Assembly: GCF_029873635.1 (NCBI RefSeq)
Contig: NC_080417.1
Coordinates: forward strand, 32,228,214-32,292,213
Direction of reading: 5' to 3'
Source of the DNA: Malania oleifera
Taxonomy: Eukaryota > Streptophyta > Magnoliopsida > Santalales > Ximeniaceae
DNA length: 64,000 nucleotides
Made by a program: the position numbers and the translations under genes. Below the pieces are notes generated by a model, which worked only from the letters and a program-made list of their open reading frames with translations, was not told the origin of the DNA and searched no databases. Shown here one piece after another: positions 43,661 through 55,399 of this stretch; position 1 is the stretch's first letter, and every line of letters starts with the position of its first letter.

Positions 43661-46600
43661 TTTGAATGATCAGCTGTACTACTACTGAGATAGACGTGGA
43701 ATATAGATAGAGGGCAGAGGAATAGATATATTATAGATATATATATATAATGGAGTACGTGAGGGGAGGGAGGGTGTTGTCTGGTAGCTTTTACAATTAG
43801 GCTAATAAAATGGCGAAATACCGGTCAGCATAGCATCTGCAGTGGGACGTTGTCGCGGAATGGAAAGGGAGAACTATGCATACGTATGCTAGAAAGTAGA
43901 GGTGGATAAATAGAGGTATATATATTTGTATATAATTAAACAGAAGAGATGGACCCCAGAAGTACTACACCAGAGCTAGCTGCTGTATCATGCCTGTAGA
44001 GAGAGAGAGAGAGAAGGCAGTGTATTGGAAATTAGCTGCTAGTTGGACGTACGAGCGATGAGGCAGCAAGCACTAATCAGTGCGTGGGTGAATGAATGAG
44101 CGGGGGGCAAGAGGTTGTAACTGATATCCCCTCATTAACGGGCAAGTGTAATCCTCTCTCCCTCTGGAGTTCTACTGTTTGTTTTTGGTGTTAACCGATG
44201 TGATTGACTGGTTTCTTGTTATATATATAGTATGAGGGTCGGGGCTGTTGGGGTGCCCCTAACAACGATTGGGGGGGCTGGGTGGCGGCAGTGGTAACCG
44301 GTAAGGGGGAGAGAGAGCAGATGGGGGGGTGGCTGGTCGTAGGGTGGTCAAAAGAACCCACGTGACTACCGGGAACAGTCTTCCATGGACCTGCCTTCTC
44401 CGATCACGAGGTGTAATAGTAACAGTAGTAGTCCTCTCTCTCTCTCTCTCTCTTATTTGCTTACATTACATGCAGACCTCCCTGTCCGCATCCGTATCTC
44501 TGCTCGGCCTTCCCCCCCTCCTGCCACTGCCACCCTCCCAAGGAAAATGGAATACCCTCCTCCCTTCGCTCCCCTCGCCTTCTACGGCACGTTTCGCCCA
44601 CGCTCCAACTCGAGTCATGACGGAGTAGGCTTTTGTGTCGTGCATTTCACGCTCCCTTGCGCGAGTGGGGGAGGAAAGCATGGAGAGCCGAATGCAAGGT
44701 TTAATGATATTATTATTAAAAAAAAATTACAGAAATTTCACTTGATTTAACTAAACACTAATTGGGGTTCTCACGCCTCGTAAAAGGAAAATTGTTTTTA
44801 TGACACAATGAGAGGAGCAATAAATAAATTTTAAAAATTTTAAACTAAAAACTTAGGAACTTTTCAGTAGAGAGTTGGTTGTTTATAATTAGTTGGACGA
44901 TCGTAGTACGTTTCAAATTTAAAATATGATTTGATTTTAATTTTTTAAAATTTTAAAACAAAATATAATTTATTAAACTCAGTTTTATAACTATGATTTT
45001 AAATGGGAACGGTCGAATTAGAAAAAAGTAACAGCTTTGAGATATTTTGTCCAATAAAAAAATTCGGATAATTATAATTTTTTCTGTAATTGTTTTTCTA
45101 AGAAGAAAAAAAGAGTGGTTCCAAACAAGCAGTTCCCAAGCATGGTCACAGGCAGTGGCCGTACCCTGGCCTGCACTGGCCCTGGAATATACGTCACGTG
45201 AACCTGAACCCCGCGAAGGCCCAATTGACCCATACACCATTCCAAACCAAATATGGATCTGGATCCTCCGCCCATCAGGCCATCACCCATATTTATCTGC
45301 TCATGCCTCTCCTCCTCCTCCTCCTCCTCATCATCATCATCATCATCTATACAAACTCCAACAACTTCAATTCCCGCGTTAATCCCCGCCCCAAACTCCT
45401 CCATCCCATCACTAATCACTGATCTCCCCATTAATTCTCCCTGCTTGAATTCCCTTCTCTTTTTTATTTTATTTTATTTTATTAAAATTTATTTATTTGT
45501 TTATTGTTATTTTTCGTGACATATAGATAATTTACTATGGATAGATTAGATATATAAAAAGCGTAAAGAGAGATAAAGGTATCCAAACAAGATACTCCGC
45601 AATCATCAAAGCAACACCTCTCCTCTTTGCCTGCCTTTCGATCCCCCATGGTCAAAGATGGAAACTTCAAAAACCCCAAAACAAAAAAAGGAAAAGGGTT
45701 TAGAACACATACAGTCGCACGCTACCAGGAATTGAACAGTATATGACCAAACAAACATCCCTCAAATATTTTTTATTAAACAAGAAAGGTGGGGGGTGAT
45801 GGAGAAAAAACAGCAAAACAGCAAAAGAGGGACCCCACGCACATACAACCCCCATCATCCCTCGCCAAACCTCATGCAACCAAACAAACTCCTCTGGAAT
45901 ATCGATCGATTCGATCGAAAGATTCAAAACAACCCCAAAAAAATTAAAACCATGAGAGAGAGAGAGAGAGAGAGAATCAGATCGCCTTGAGATTGGAGTC
46001 ATCACTGTTGAGAGTTTCAATTCGACAAATGGGACGACCACCGCTTTCCAAAAGATGCTCTCCATTCGCTTTGTAAACTCCAAAACTACAACACCACTAC
46101 TACTTCGTTTTACCCAATACCCCACTCCCTCCCTCCCTAGCTATATTTTACTAATGTCATTTTACACTACCATCCCCACCCCCGCGCACGTTCCTACCAC
46201 GTGACCCACACTCCTTTAATTAATTTTGTTTTTATAACATAATAAAACTCCTCCAAATTAATGGGTTACCTTCTAAATACAATAATATACGTATCTAATA
46301 ACTTTATAAAATATATAGTTTCTCTGTAATTGGACTGAATAATTTAATTCTACTCATTGTATGGTTCTGAATATACGTGGAGTAGGTTTTCACACGCGCT
46401 GGGAGAGGAGGGAGTTTGGAATGGAGGAGGAGGTGGAGGGTGGGTGGCATAGTGTCAATAAAGTCTTAGGTAATAAGAACAAGGATCTGGGGTGTACTGT
46501 TTTTAATGGCAACTCTGGGATTTGCTTAATCATCCCTACAACCCCATCTTGACAATTGGGCTCAGTCCAAATATATTAAATTTGAATTAAATTATTAATT

Positions 46601-49020
46601 AATGTTTGTTGCATGCTTTGATCGCTCGCTGCCTGGCTACCTATATATTTAGCTACCTGGTTTAATCATGATGTTTTGTGGCTCGTTGGATTTGGTGGGT
46701 CCCACCTTGACTACCCTTTTCCAAGGCAGCAGATCGATCGTGATCGTATCTCCCTCCCTCGCTCCCTACCCGACGAAATGTAAATAATCACTTCCACTAA
46801 TTAATCCCACGTTCCACGTGGACTACGTCCCGCCTCCCCAGATGATGACGTGGATTCTTTCTCCCCTTCCATGCATCTCCATGCATGCATGCATGCATGC
46901 ATTATGCAGTATCCCCCACTACCTCTCGAACTAAGTGATCAATCTTGAGCTCATAAAAATTAAAACAAAAAACAAAAAACACATTCCTCAAAAGCAACAA
47001 GATACAACTGGAATGTTTTAATCGACACCAACAAAAAGAAAAAAGAAAAAAGATACAACTGGACCGGACTCCCCCCTCACTCCCTCTCTCTAGTGCTTTC
47101 TCTCTCATGCATGGAGACGGATTGGTTGAATTGGCAAATGAGAATAATATAAATGGGTGTGGCGAAGTTATAGCTAGCGAGGAGGAGGATCTTCTGGGAG
47201 TACAGGAAATATTAAAGTAACAATATCTTATGTGGGGATCATGATTAATGTGGAAAAGGGGAAAAGTGAGAATGGAGAAGAAGAATGGCAAGCATTGTAT
47301 AGGCGAGTCTAGGGCCAGTAGCAGCCCTATATATATATATATATATATATATAGATATTAGTCTCTATGTGAGAGTGTGTATGATGGGAAAGACAAGGTC
47401 TTGTCAAAATCATGACATCTAAGTCACTCCTGTAACCTCTATTTGTCTCCTCCAAGGAGGTCCAACGACCATAGGTCTATAGCCAGAGAAAGCTCTCTAT
47501 CTCTCCATCGACCTTTATTTCCTCTTTACCATTTATATTTTATTATATTTGTTTTTTAAATATATAGTATATCTTTATTAAAGGGCGGGGGAGTTTCTGA
47601 TATGGCTTGTGGATTCCAGGTGGTCTAGATTGTCACGTAACATAAGGCTCTGGGAAACGGAAATTAGGGAGTCATGGTAAAAGCCAGCTACACCTACCTT
47701 GCCAACGAGCTGTCTGTCTCTATCACCCTGTGATGACTACTTTTCCTTTTTTTTTTTTTTAAATAATTAATAACGAATTTGTATGTATAAGGAAAATGCA
47801 TGTCCTACATCAATTTATTGGAAAAAAAAAACAGGGTAGTTTACCCACACCATGGCAAATGCACTTCACACTTGAAATTTGATGATCGCGGGGAGTCATT
47901 TTATGGTTTTTGTGGGCACTGTCATAGTGATGATGCCTTTAATTTTAGTGTTAGTTAATCGTATTAATCATCTATTGTATTGCTGTTAGCTAGCTTCCAC
48001 TCACCTTCACAAGATCTACGCGCTTTATGTAATAGAAACCTAAGGAGAGCGTTTCTATAAAACTATAGAGAAATGAAGAAGATGCAAGTAAACTCTAAAT
48101 AAACCCCCTAATGATGAGATATCTATTCGTAAATGATAGACAAATCCTTCTAGTAAATTGAGAGATGAACTACACTCATAACTAACAAATGAGCTTTACT
48201 CATAAAGACATATGATCTTTACTCATAACCAATAGATGAGCTTTGCTTATATAAGTAACAAATGAACTTGACTTATAATTGATAGATGATTACTTATAAT
48301 CAATAATTGAGTAAAAAATAATGTGAAAAAAAATAAATGTTCCTAAACTTGAATGTGCTTTTTGAGACTTTGGGAGTGGTGGGGAACTTATGTAGGATGA
48401 AATATTCATGACAAAAAGACAAAAGGAGATCTAGACAAACAATGGGCTAACTCAAAGTAATTAAGGGGGGTAAATAAAAGGCATGTAACTCTTGAGTAAA
48501 GAAGGGAAATGAAGGGGTATAACTCCTTCAAATTAAAGACGCCTTAGTATTAAATTCCAAGCAAGTTTTTCATTATAAAAAGGCATTTCGAAGGGAGGTA
48601 AGACAACTATAACACATCTTTTATGCTGTTTCCTATCCATCCTTACTTCTTGGTTCCTAACTTAAGCACCAAATAGATCCCTTGGAGTACATCTCATGTC
48701 CTTTAAGCTTTTTATGACTTTGTTCCAAGAAATTGAGGTTGTATATTGATTCAACAAATTTCATCATGAACACTTGATACCCTTGTATGGACAAGTATGT
48801 AGTCCATTAATGATATAACCTGAATATGATATGACATGATTCTTTGGTCCATTAACAAGACACTTAAATGTGTAAGAAATTCCATGTGTTTTGTACCTTA
48901 TCTATTTATAAATGATATTAATATAATTAAAAAATTTACATACTTAAAAAACAAATAGTATTGAGCATCCTATTATCTTATCTATTAGCCATGCATAAAT
49001 TGTCTTTCTATGACTCTTTA
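43661..49020. other. TE-poor upstream region of the HAN-like gene
   Basis: About 5.4 kb without a recognisable gene or transposon end. It contains purine/pyrimidine microsatellites ((GA)n near 43998-44012, (CT)n at 44434-44453, (TCC/TCA)n near 45308-45345, (GA)n at 45955-45974), a TGCATG run at 46881-46902, (TA)n near 47326-47352, and loose repeats of a unit of about 33 bp with AACAAATGAGCTTTACTCAT at about 48165-48275. It is a candidate long cis-regulatory region. Confidence 0.5.
46881..46902. repeat. TGCATGCA (RY-type) run
   Basis: Five overlapping CATGCATG words in a row. CATGCA is the RY element recognised by B3-domain factors in plants. It may also be plain simple repeat. Confidence 0.6.
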
Positions 49021-49408
49021 CACTACAAAAAAGAGGACTATTAGTGACAGTTTTAAACCGTCACTAATAATAATAAAAAAAACCATCACTAATAGTATTA
49101 GTCACGGTTTGATCAGTATTAGTGACGATTTTAAATTAACCATCATATCTACAGTGACAAATACTTATTAGTGACGAATAATACAAACCGTCACTAATAG
49201 TGGAGTATTAGTGACGGAAAAAAAAATCGTCACTAATAGCCTACCATCCTCACAATAAATTATACAAATTCTCGGCTCAAATTCGTCACTAAAGTCCAAG
49301 AATTAGTGACAGTTTAATAACTATCACTAATATGACACTATTAGTGACGATCAATAAACCGTCACTACTGTTACGCTTTTAGTAACGGTTATTAAAACAG
49401 TCACTAAT
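49021..49408. mobile_element. CACTA-type transposon end with TTAGTGACGG repeats (copy 1)
   Basis: CACTACAAAAAAGAGG at 49021 looks like a CACTA (En/Spm) terminal inverted repeat. It is followed by about ten TTAGTGACGGTTTT words in alternating orientation, typical of subterminal repeats. No opposite terminal repeat (TGTAGTG) is found before 49409, so the element is incomplete or non-autonomous. No transposase frame is present. Confidence 0.6.
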
Positions 49409-49829
49409 AAATTTTTTTTTAAACGAAAATCCCGAATTTATTGATAGCCCTCATGTATGGCGAAGGAAAACCGTGGTTACAAAAGAGCCACAAGGGATTT
49501 ACAAAAACCATCTCCAGCAACAAGACCAAAACAAATCTAACAGAACAAGGGTCAAAACCAAACCCAAACAAACTAAACAAGACCATATTAATCAAAGCAA
49601 AACAAACACAAACACAAACAAAAAAAAAATACCTGCAAACTGATGACAGATACCTACAAAATAAAAAATTCAAGGAAAACATAGGAGAACCAAATGATGT
49701 CAATTAAAAATGAAAGTTTGGAATACTCATCTTATCCATACAAATTAGACCTCTCATTTTACGCGGCAACACATCACCTACAAAATATCTCCTTGTGTTG
49801 CCTCCCTCGCTTTGACGAGCCAAGTAATC
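49409..49829. other. Inserted segment between the two CACTA-type arrays
   Basis: Starts with a T-run (49412-49421) and AATCCCGAATTTATTGATAG, then a stretch resembling the conserved gypsy 3' block (49448-49481: CCGTGGTTAC preceded by TATGGCGAAGGAAAA). AC-rich sequence follows. It may be a minus-strand retroposed fragment with a poly-A tail. No TSD was found. Confidence 0.4.
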
Positions 49830-50440
49830 CACTACTACTACAAAATAAGGTTATTAGCGATGGATCAAAACCGTCACTAATAATCACAAAACTATCACTA
49901 ATAGTATTAGTGACGAATTTATAAGTATTAGTGACGGTTTTAAATTAGTTGTTATATCTGCCGTTACTACTAATTATTAGTGACGAATTTTGAAATCATC
50001 ACTAAACCCCTATATCGTCACTATAAATTCTATATTGGTTCGGCACAAAATTGTCACTAATAGTATGGTATTAGTGACAAATTTCAAAACCATCACTAAT
50101 AGTGTAGTATTAGTGAATGATCAAAACAGTCACTAATACTGTACTATTAGTGACGAATACTGAAACCGTCACTAATAGTAGAGTATTAGTGAAGGATCGA
50201 AACCGTCACTAATACTTGGCCTTTAGTGAAGGATCGAAATTCATCACTAATAGTATAGTATTAGTGACAGTTTTAAATTCGTCCCTAATAGTTGGGCTTT
50301 AGTGAAGGATCAAAACCGTCACTAATACTTGCCCTTTAGGGAAGGATCAAAATTCGTCACTAATAGTATAGTATTAGTGATGGTTTTGATCCTTCACTAA
50401 AATCTATAGATAATTATTAGTGACGGTTTTCAAACCGTAA
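49830..50440. mobile_element. CACTA-type transposon end with TTAGTGACGG repeats (copy 2)
   Basis: CACTACTACTACAAAATAAGG at 49830 is a variant terminal repeat. It leads into about 16 alternating TTAGTGACGG/CCGTCACTAA words up to about 50440. Some words have become TTAGTGAAGGATCAAA. No coding content. Confidence 0.6.
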
Positions 50441-50690
50441 TAATTTAAAATTAATATTTTTTTAATCATTAATTCCTGTGAAAATTTGTAATTACATTTT
50501 CGCATAGATAACCATGATTATTAAAAAAATTCATAAATTATTAAAAATTCTAATTCAAAATCAAATGAAAATACATTATAAAAATTCTGAATGTTTTATA
50601 CATGAATCTCATATGTTCAAATAATAAAAAAAAATACAAAAAAATACAAAAAAATACAAAAAAATGAAAAGCTGCATCTGATTGTAGTAT
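50441..50690. other. AT-rich spacer with AAAAAATACAA repeats
   Basis: No gene. A short tandem repeat of AAAAAATACA units is at about 50628-50668. The truncated end of the F LTR starts just to the right. Confidence 0.5.
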
Positions 50691-51489
50691 CACGCTCTGA
50701 ACCCGGAAATGAGACCTAGAGGTGAAAATGTAATCTAACCTATCACTGTATCATACAAACTATCCAAAGATACAGTACAAAGGATGAGGGTCTGACCCCG
50801 TGGGGTTCCCAGGCACCCTATACACATTCAAACACAATAGAATATACGCAGCGGAAAAAGGTCATTCTATACATACATGGTACCATACCAGAGTCTATAC
50901 AAGAGTAGAAACAAGGCTTTATCATACAACATACAACAGGGTGCCCAACATATCTCAAAATAGAAACCCACAAAACATAAGTCCTAACACTTACCCAAGT
51001 GCTACCCGCAGTACATCGGTCACTACGCTCCTGACACAAGGACGCTAGTTTTGGTTACTCAAAGGACCTGAAAAATATGTATGTACAGCAGGGGTGAGAC
51101 ACCTCTCAGTAAGGAAGAATGCAGGTTATATTGGTGTGTGACATTTGAGTGTTATCATGACGCAACACATATACAGTTAAATGCAGTTCCAGTACTAATT
51201 TCACAACAGTGCATACACGCACGCACACATGATCAGCAATCTTGATGTCGTCACACCCTTCAGCTTGAAGCTGGCCTGCAACATACGGCGTTGGCCTGTA
51301 GCCAACCTGTGAAACATTGCGCCACCAGCACATGGCTAGTCCCAAAATCACATGGCATCGTATTGGCGCTAAACTGGTGGATCCACACCCTTCGGTGGCT
51401 TACGCCCTCGGATATAGAGCCGGACACTCTTGCCAAACATGGCCAGCAATTTCATACGCCCTCAGATATAGAGCTGAACTGTGATGACC

Positions 51490-51523
<34 letters not shown>

Positions 51524-51824
51524 TAAAGTACAATAATAATAAAATAATAAAAATAGTCATTAAGTTAATATCAATACAGAAGTGTTTTTCTGTAGGATCC
51601 TTGATTCCATGTTTGATGCCTAAGAAAGACCTTGTCTTAGCGAGTGCTCAGAGACCATTGCGGCTCAGTCGCTCCCTGGAGGTCGGCCTGGTCAAAATGG
51701 AATTTCATAGGATAAACAGGATAGACACTATTTGTACACGTAAATAAGTATATATACATAATATAGTGTTTTGACAGACATAATTTGTCGAAATACATAA
51801 TAAGATAATAATAATATAGGTATC

Positions 51825-52172
51825 ATATGTGGGGCCCACAAAACTATGTGGGGTCCACATGAGTCCCAGAGCCACAAGACACTGTTTATATACGTAAATA
51901 AGTACATAAAATAATGTTTTAACTGATATAATTTATAGAAATATATGATAAAATAATAATAATATAGGTATCCTATGCGGGGCCCACAAGACTGTGTGGG
52001 GCCCACATGAGTCCCAAAACCGTATGAAGGTTTTCACAAGTCTCAAAACTATGCAGGATGCATAAAATCGTATAAGAGTTATTGGAATTACGTACGATCC
52101 ATTTGGGTCTCGAAATTGTGTGGGACCCACAAGACTACATGGGGCCCACAAGACCATGTGGGGCCCACATGA
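51825..52172. promoter_or_regulatory. Array of GTGGGnCCCAC palindromes (TCP-type sites)
   Basis: At least seven copies of TGTGGGGCCCACA or close forms (GTGGGGTCCAC, GCGGGGCCCAC, GTGGGACCCAC) lie between 51829 and 52170, upstream of the LTR TATA box. GGNCCCAC is the published consensus for class I TCP factors, and each full palindrome offers it on both strands. Binding itself is not shown by sequence. Confidence 0.7.
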
Positions 52173-52238
52173 GTTTTTAAAATTTAAATTTAATTCTTGT
52201 TCAAAAATAAAATAAAATAAAATAAATACTAAATATAG

Positions 52239-52556
52239 TTTAAAATTAATAACAATGATAATAATAATGATTAAGAAAAATAATAAAATAATTAGTTAGG
52301 TAATGGATTAATTAATAAGGTAAGTAATTAATTAAAAATTTATTTAGTGAGAATGGTGGCAAGCACTCCCAAATGGCCTCCACTCAAGTTTAAAATTAAT
52401 AACAATGATAATAATAATGATAATAATGATTAAGAAAAATAATAAAATAATAAAATAATTAGTTAGGTAATGGATTAATTAATTAGGTAAGTAATTAATT
52501 AAAAATTTATTTAGTGGGAATGGTGGCAAGCACTCCCAAATAGCCTCCACTCAACC
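52239..52556 (+). repeat. Tandem duplication of about 150 bp within the solo LTR
   Basis: Copies at 52239-52388 and 52389-52556 both start TTTAAAATTAATAACAATG and end with GCACTCCCAAAT and GCCTCCACTCAA. The second has small insertions. The H LTR at the left of the window has a single copy. Confidence 0.85.
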
Positions 52557-54924
52557 CATACCTTGCCCATCCCTTGCCCATTCTTTAATTTTTAAAATTT
52601 TAATTTCACCCATCTCCCCACACTTTTATAAATTCTATTTCTTCCCCAAAATTTTCCTATAAATAGGGAGCTCTCAACCTTCATTTTTCACAACAATTTT
52701 CCAAGGAAGAAAAGGATTAGTGAGTGAAAGAATTTGTGGTGGAGAGAGAATTTTTGAATAAATTCTTAATCACCCACTTTTTCCGATCTCATTTCTTAAA
52801 GATAATTATTATGTTCGTAGCACACGGTAAAAGAAGAAGGTAAGTAAATTTTGATTATGTTAGTTTCTTTTTATTTTAAATTCATACCCGAGTTTATTTT
52901 GTACGTAAATTTTAATTATGTCAATTAGTTCCACAAAATTTTCATGAGTTTATTTTCACGCATATTTAATTATACCAGTTCTATCTTTAATATACTTGCA
53001 TCTATTTTTGGGTTAAGAAATGTTCCAATCCTCTCGGGTAAATTTTCAGCATTTCTTTCTATTCAAAAATAAAATTATATATATTTTTAACACAAAAATT
53101 GTGTGGCATGAGTTTATTTTTACGTTGCATTTTTATGAAAATATGAGTAAAGATGAGATTTTCACGATATTATTTTTAAATTGCATAAATTATAATAAGA
53201 TGATTTTAAAACCCCTTATGGCAACGAAAGTTCAAAGTTACAGATGCTCGGTACCGCAGCTTAAAGTTTATACGGATCAGAGTGCACCCACACTGTTTAC
53301 AGAGTGGTTATTTATGTTAGTGGATTTCTCCTGAGTGCACACCTGGTTCCGGACCAGGACTTAATAAGGAAAATCTTACTTAAAGTTTACGTACGTTGAT
53401 TTAGTTTGGTCGGCCAGCCAGCTAAGTCCAGTCTTCGGACCGCACAACCCAGTCATGGGGGTAAACATGACTTACGGCAAACAGGCCTAAGGGTGATTTT
53501 TATAATATATGTTTATACATATTTAATTACGTGTACAAAGTTACTGATGATTTGAAGGAAAAGTGTAAGTTTACGTGAAAAGGATCATTTTGGTGCTTAA
53601 ATGACGATCTAAGGAAAACGTATAAGGAAAAGTATATGTATGTTTATCATTAAATATTTTTACAGTTTTAAAGTTAAAAGTTTAATTTAATAGTTATAGT
53701 ATATGATTATAAAAATTTACTGTTGAAATTGATGACAAAAGTTTTATGCAGGAATTTTTAAATTTATGTTTATTCTAAAAGCAGTCTTGAAGTTATAGTA
53801 TTAAATATTGTTTTACGAAATTCTTTAAAAGCTCATTTTGGCCACACACTAATAATAATCTTATTTACTTACTGAGCGTCGTCTCACCCCAATCATATTT
53901 TATTTCAGATAACTCTGAAGGACATGTCGGAAATCAGGCTTAGCAAGCATGCGGGTGGGGATTAGAAAAATAAAGATTTATTTAGAAACATTAGTATGAT
54001 TTCAGATATTTACGTTTGTGTACTTTTCTTCTTTTGAAATAAGTGATTGTAATATGAATAATTAGCGCTCTGGTTTGAATAAAATTGAGTTTATTTGCTT
54101 CCGCTGTAAATTAGTAGTAAAAAGTTAATATCCCAGGCCCCTCGGGGTCGGGGTGTTACATGAACACTCTTAGTACCTGGAACAAATTCAGAACCCTGTT
54201 CCTACTCACATTTCCACCAAACACAACATAAACATGCATGCTCGTATAACCAAACAAACCACACCTATTTGGTAATCTAAAATCATGATTTTCCAAACAC
54301 ATACAGTTTAAACAAGTCAAGGCATGGTCATCCCTATAACACAGTATAAATCAACATATACATTCGGTTTTTAACAAAACCAAGGACGCAACCCGTCGCC
54401 CCCTTTTTCCCAAAATTTTAATCATGAAAAACCCATAGTTTTCCTCCATTAGATCCCCCCAAATGAGTAGCCAAAATACACACAGGACTGTGAACCACAG
54501 TTCTACCGAGTCCGATTTTGAAAATAATCGACATAAACAAATTCCCCTTACCTTTCCCCCAAATGGAAAATCCCGAACTCTAAGGCTCCTAAACAGCGAA
54601 CCGAGTTCCAAAACCTACAACCAACAGCACAGAATATACTCACAAGACTGTTCTCTACAAAACTATCCGATCAGAACTAAAAATTGAGCCTTACCTCGAT
54701 TTTACGCAAAAACTCGAAAATCTCTTAAATAAGTTTCTGATCCGCAGAACTTGTAAAGAATCCTTCAATGATCCTTGTGGTAACTTCAGATAGTCGAATT
54801 AGACAATAAACGACGAAGAAATCTAGAGAGAGTAGGATGGGTTCTAGAGAGAGAGTGAGAGGATTTTTAGTTTTCTTAGTGGTTAAGCAATGACAAAGGA
54901 TATTTATAGCCCTTTGGCCTAGCT

Positions 54925-55055
54925 GCCCTCGTCGACGAGTCTGAAATCCCCGGTTTCCTGAAATCTCTCGGCTTCTCCTTGTCGACAAGTCTCTGAACTT
55001 CGTCGACGAGCAGAACAAAGTCTTCATCGACAAAATCTAGATTCGTTGACGAAGT
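54925..55055. promoter_or_regulatory. TCGTCGACGA palindromes and TATA box of the F LTR
   Basis: Five sites (CTCGTCGACGAG, CTTGTCGACAAG, TTCGTCGACGAG, TTCATCGACAAA, TTCGTTGACGAA) lie upstream, on the minus strand, of the TATA box CTATAAATAT at about 54907-54916. Confidence 0.7.
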
Positions 55056-55123
55056 CTACTCAAATTCCAATTTTACCTTTCTCTTTATTATTTAACCCAC
55101 ATATCACGGTTCGGGTTCTTACA

Positions 55124-55300
55124 ACCTACCCTCCTTAAAAAAATTTCGTCCTCGAAATTTGTCATCTTTTATTCACAAACTCAACATACAAGCAAATACA
55201 TATTCGTAATTCTAGAAAGAAATTGGCGACTACTTTAATGCAGCCCCATCACAATATATACATACCCTCACTTATGGCGGAGGAATACCGTGGTTACATA
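55124..55300 (-). other. PPT and conserved 3' block of element F
   Basis: The PPT (AAGGAGGGTAGG on the minus strand) abuts the LTR start TGTAAGAACC. The conserved block at 55264-55297 has CTTATGGCGGAGGAATACCG on the plus strand, nearly identical to B, C and D. Confidence 0.85.
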
Positions 55301-55399
55301 TACAACAGCCTTAGGAGTTCACAATACACATACACTCCCAACGACTAACCACCTATCCCAACCCAAAGGAGACTAATGTACACATACTCAAAACAACTG

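Larger units (their letters stand above)
51480..54161 (+). mobile_element. Solo LTR of family H inserted in the F LTR (2682 bp)
   Basis: Runs TGTGATGACCC to GGGGTGTTACA and is flanked by the perfect TSD TGAAC (51475-51479 and 54162-54166). It carries (TA)n at 51494-51519, the palindrome array 51825-52172, a 150-bp tandem duplication, TATAAATAG at 52658-52666, the GTGTGGCATGAG word (53101-53112) and the conserved ACTGAGCGTCGTCTCACCCC block (53871-53890). The internal region is absent. Confidence 0.93.

Noticed and set aside
44329..44750. Overlapping plus-strand frames upstream of the HAN-like gene
   Set aside because: Low-complexity Ser/Leu/Pro translations of CT-rich sequence, no conserved motif.
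45072..45431. 119-residue minus-strand frame with Asp/Glu runs
   Set aside because: Asp/Glu runs are the TCC/TCA microsatellite on the other strand; no other support.
46902..47291. 129-residue minus-strand frame
   Set aside because: Phe/Ser-rich translation of AT- and CT-rich sequence without a recognisable domain.
49021..50440. CRISPR-like repeat array
   Set aside because: Repeats alternate in orientation, spacers are not unique or of fixed size, and the context is a plant genome; CACTA subterminal repeats fit better.
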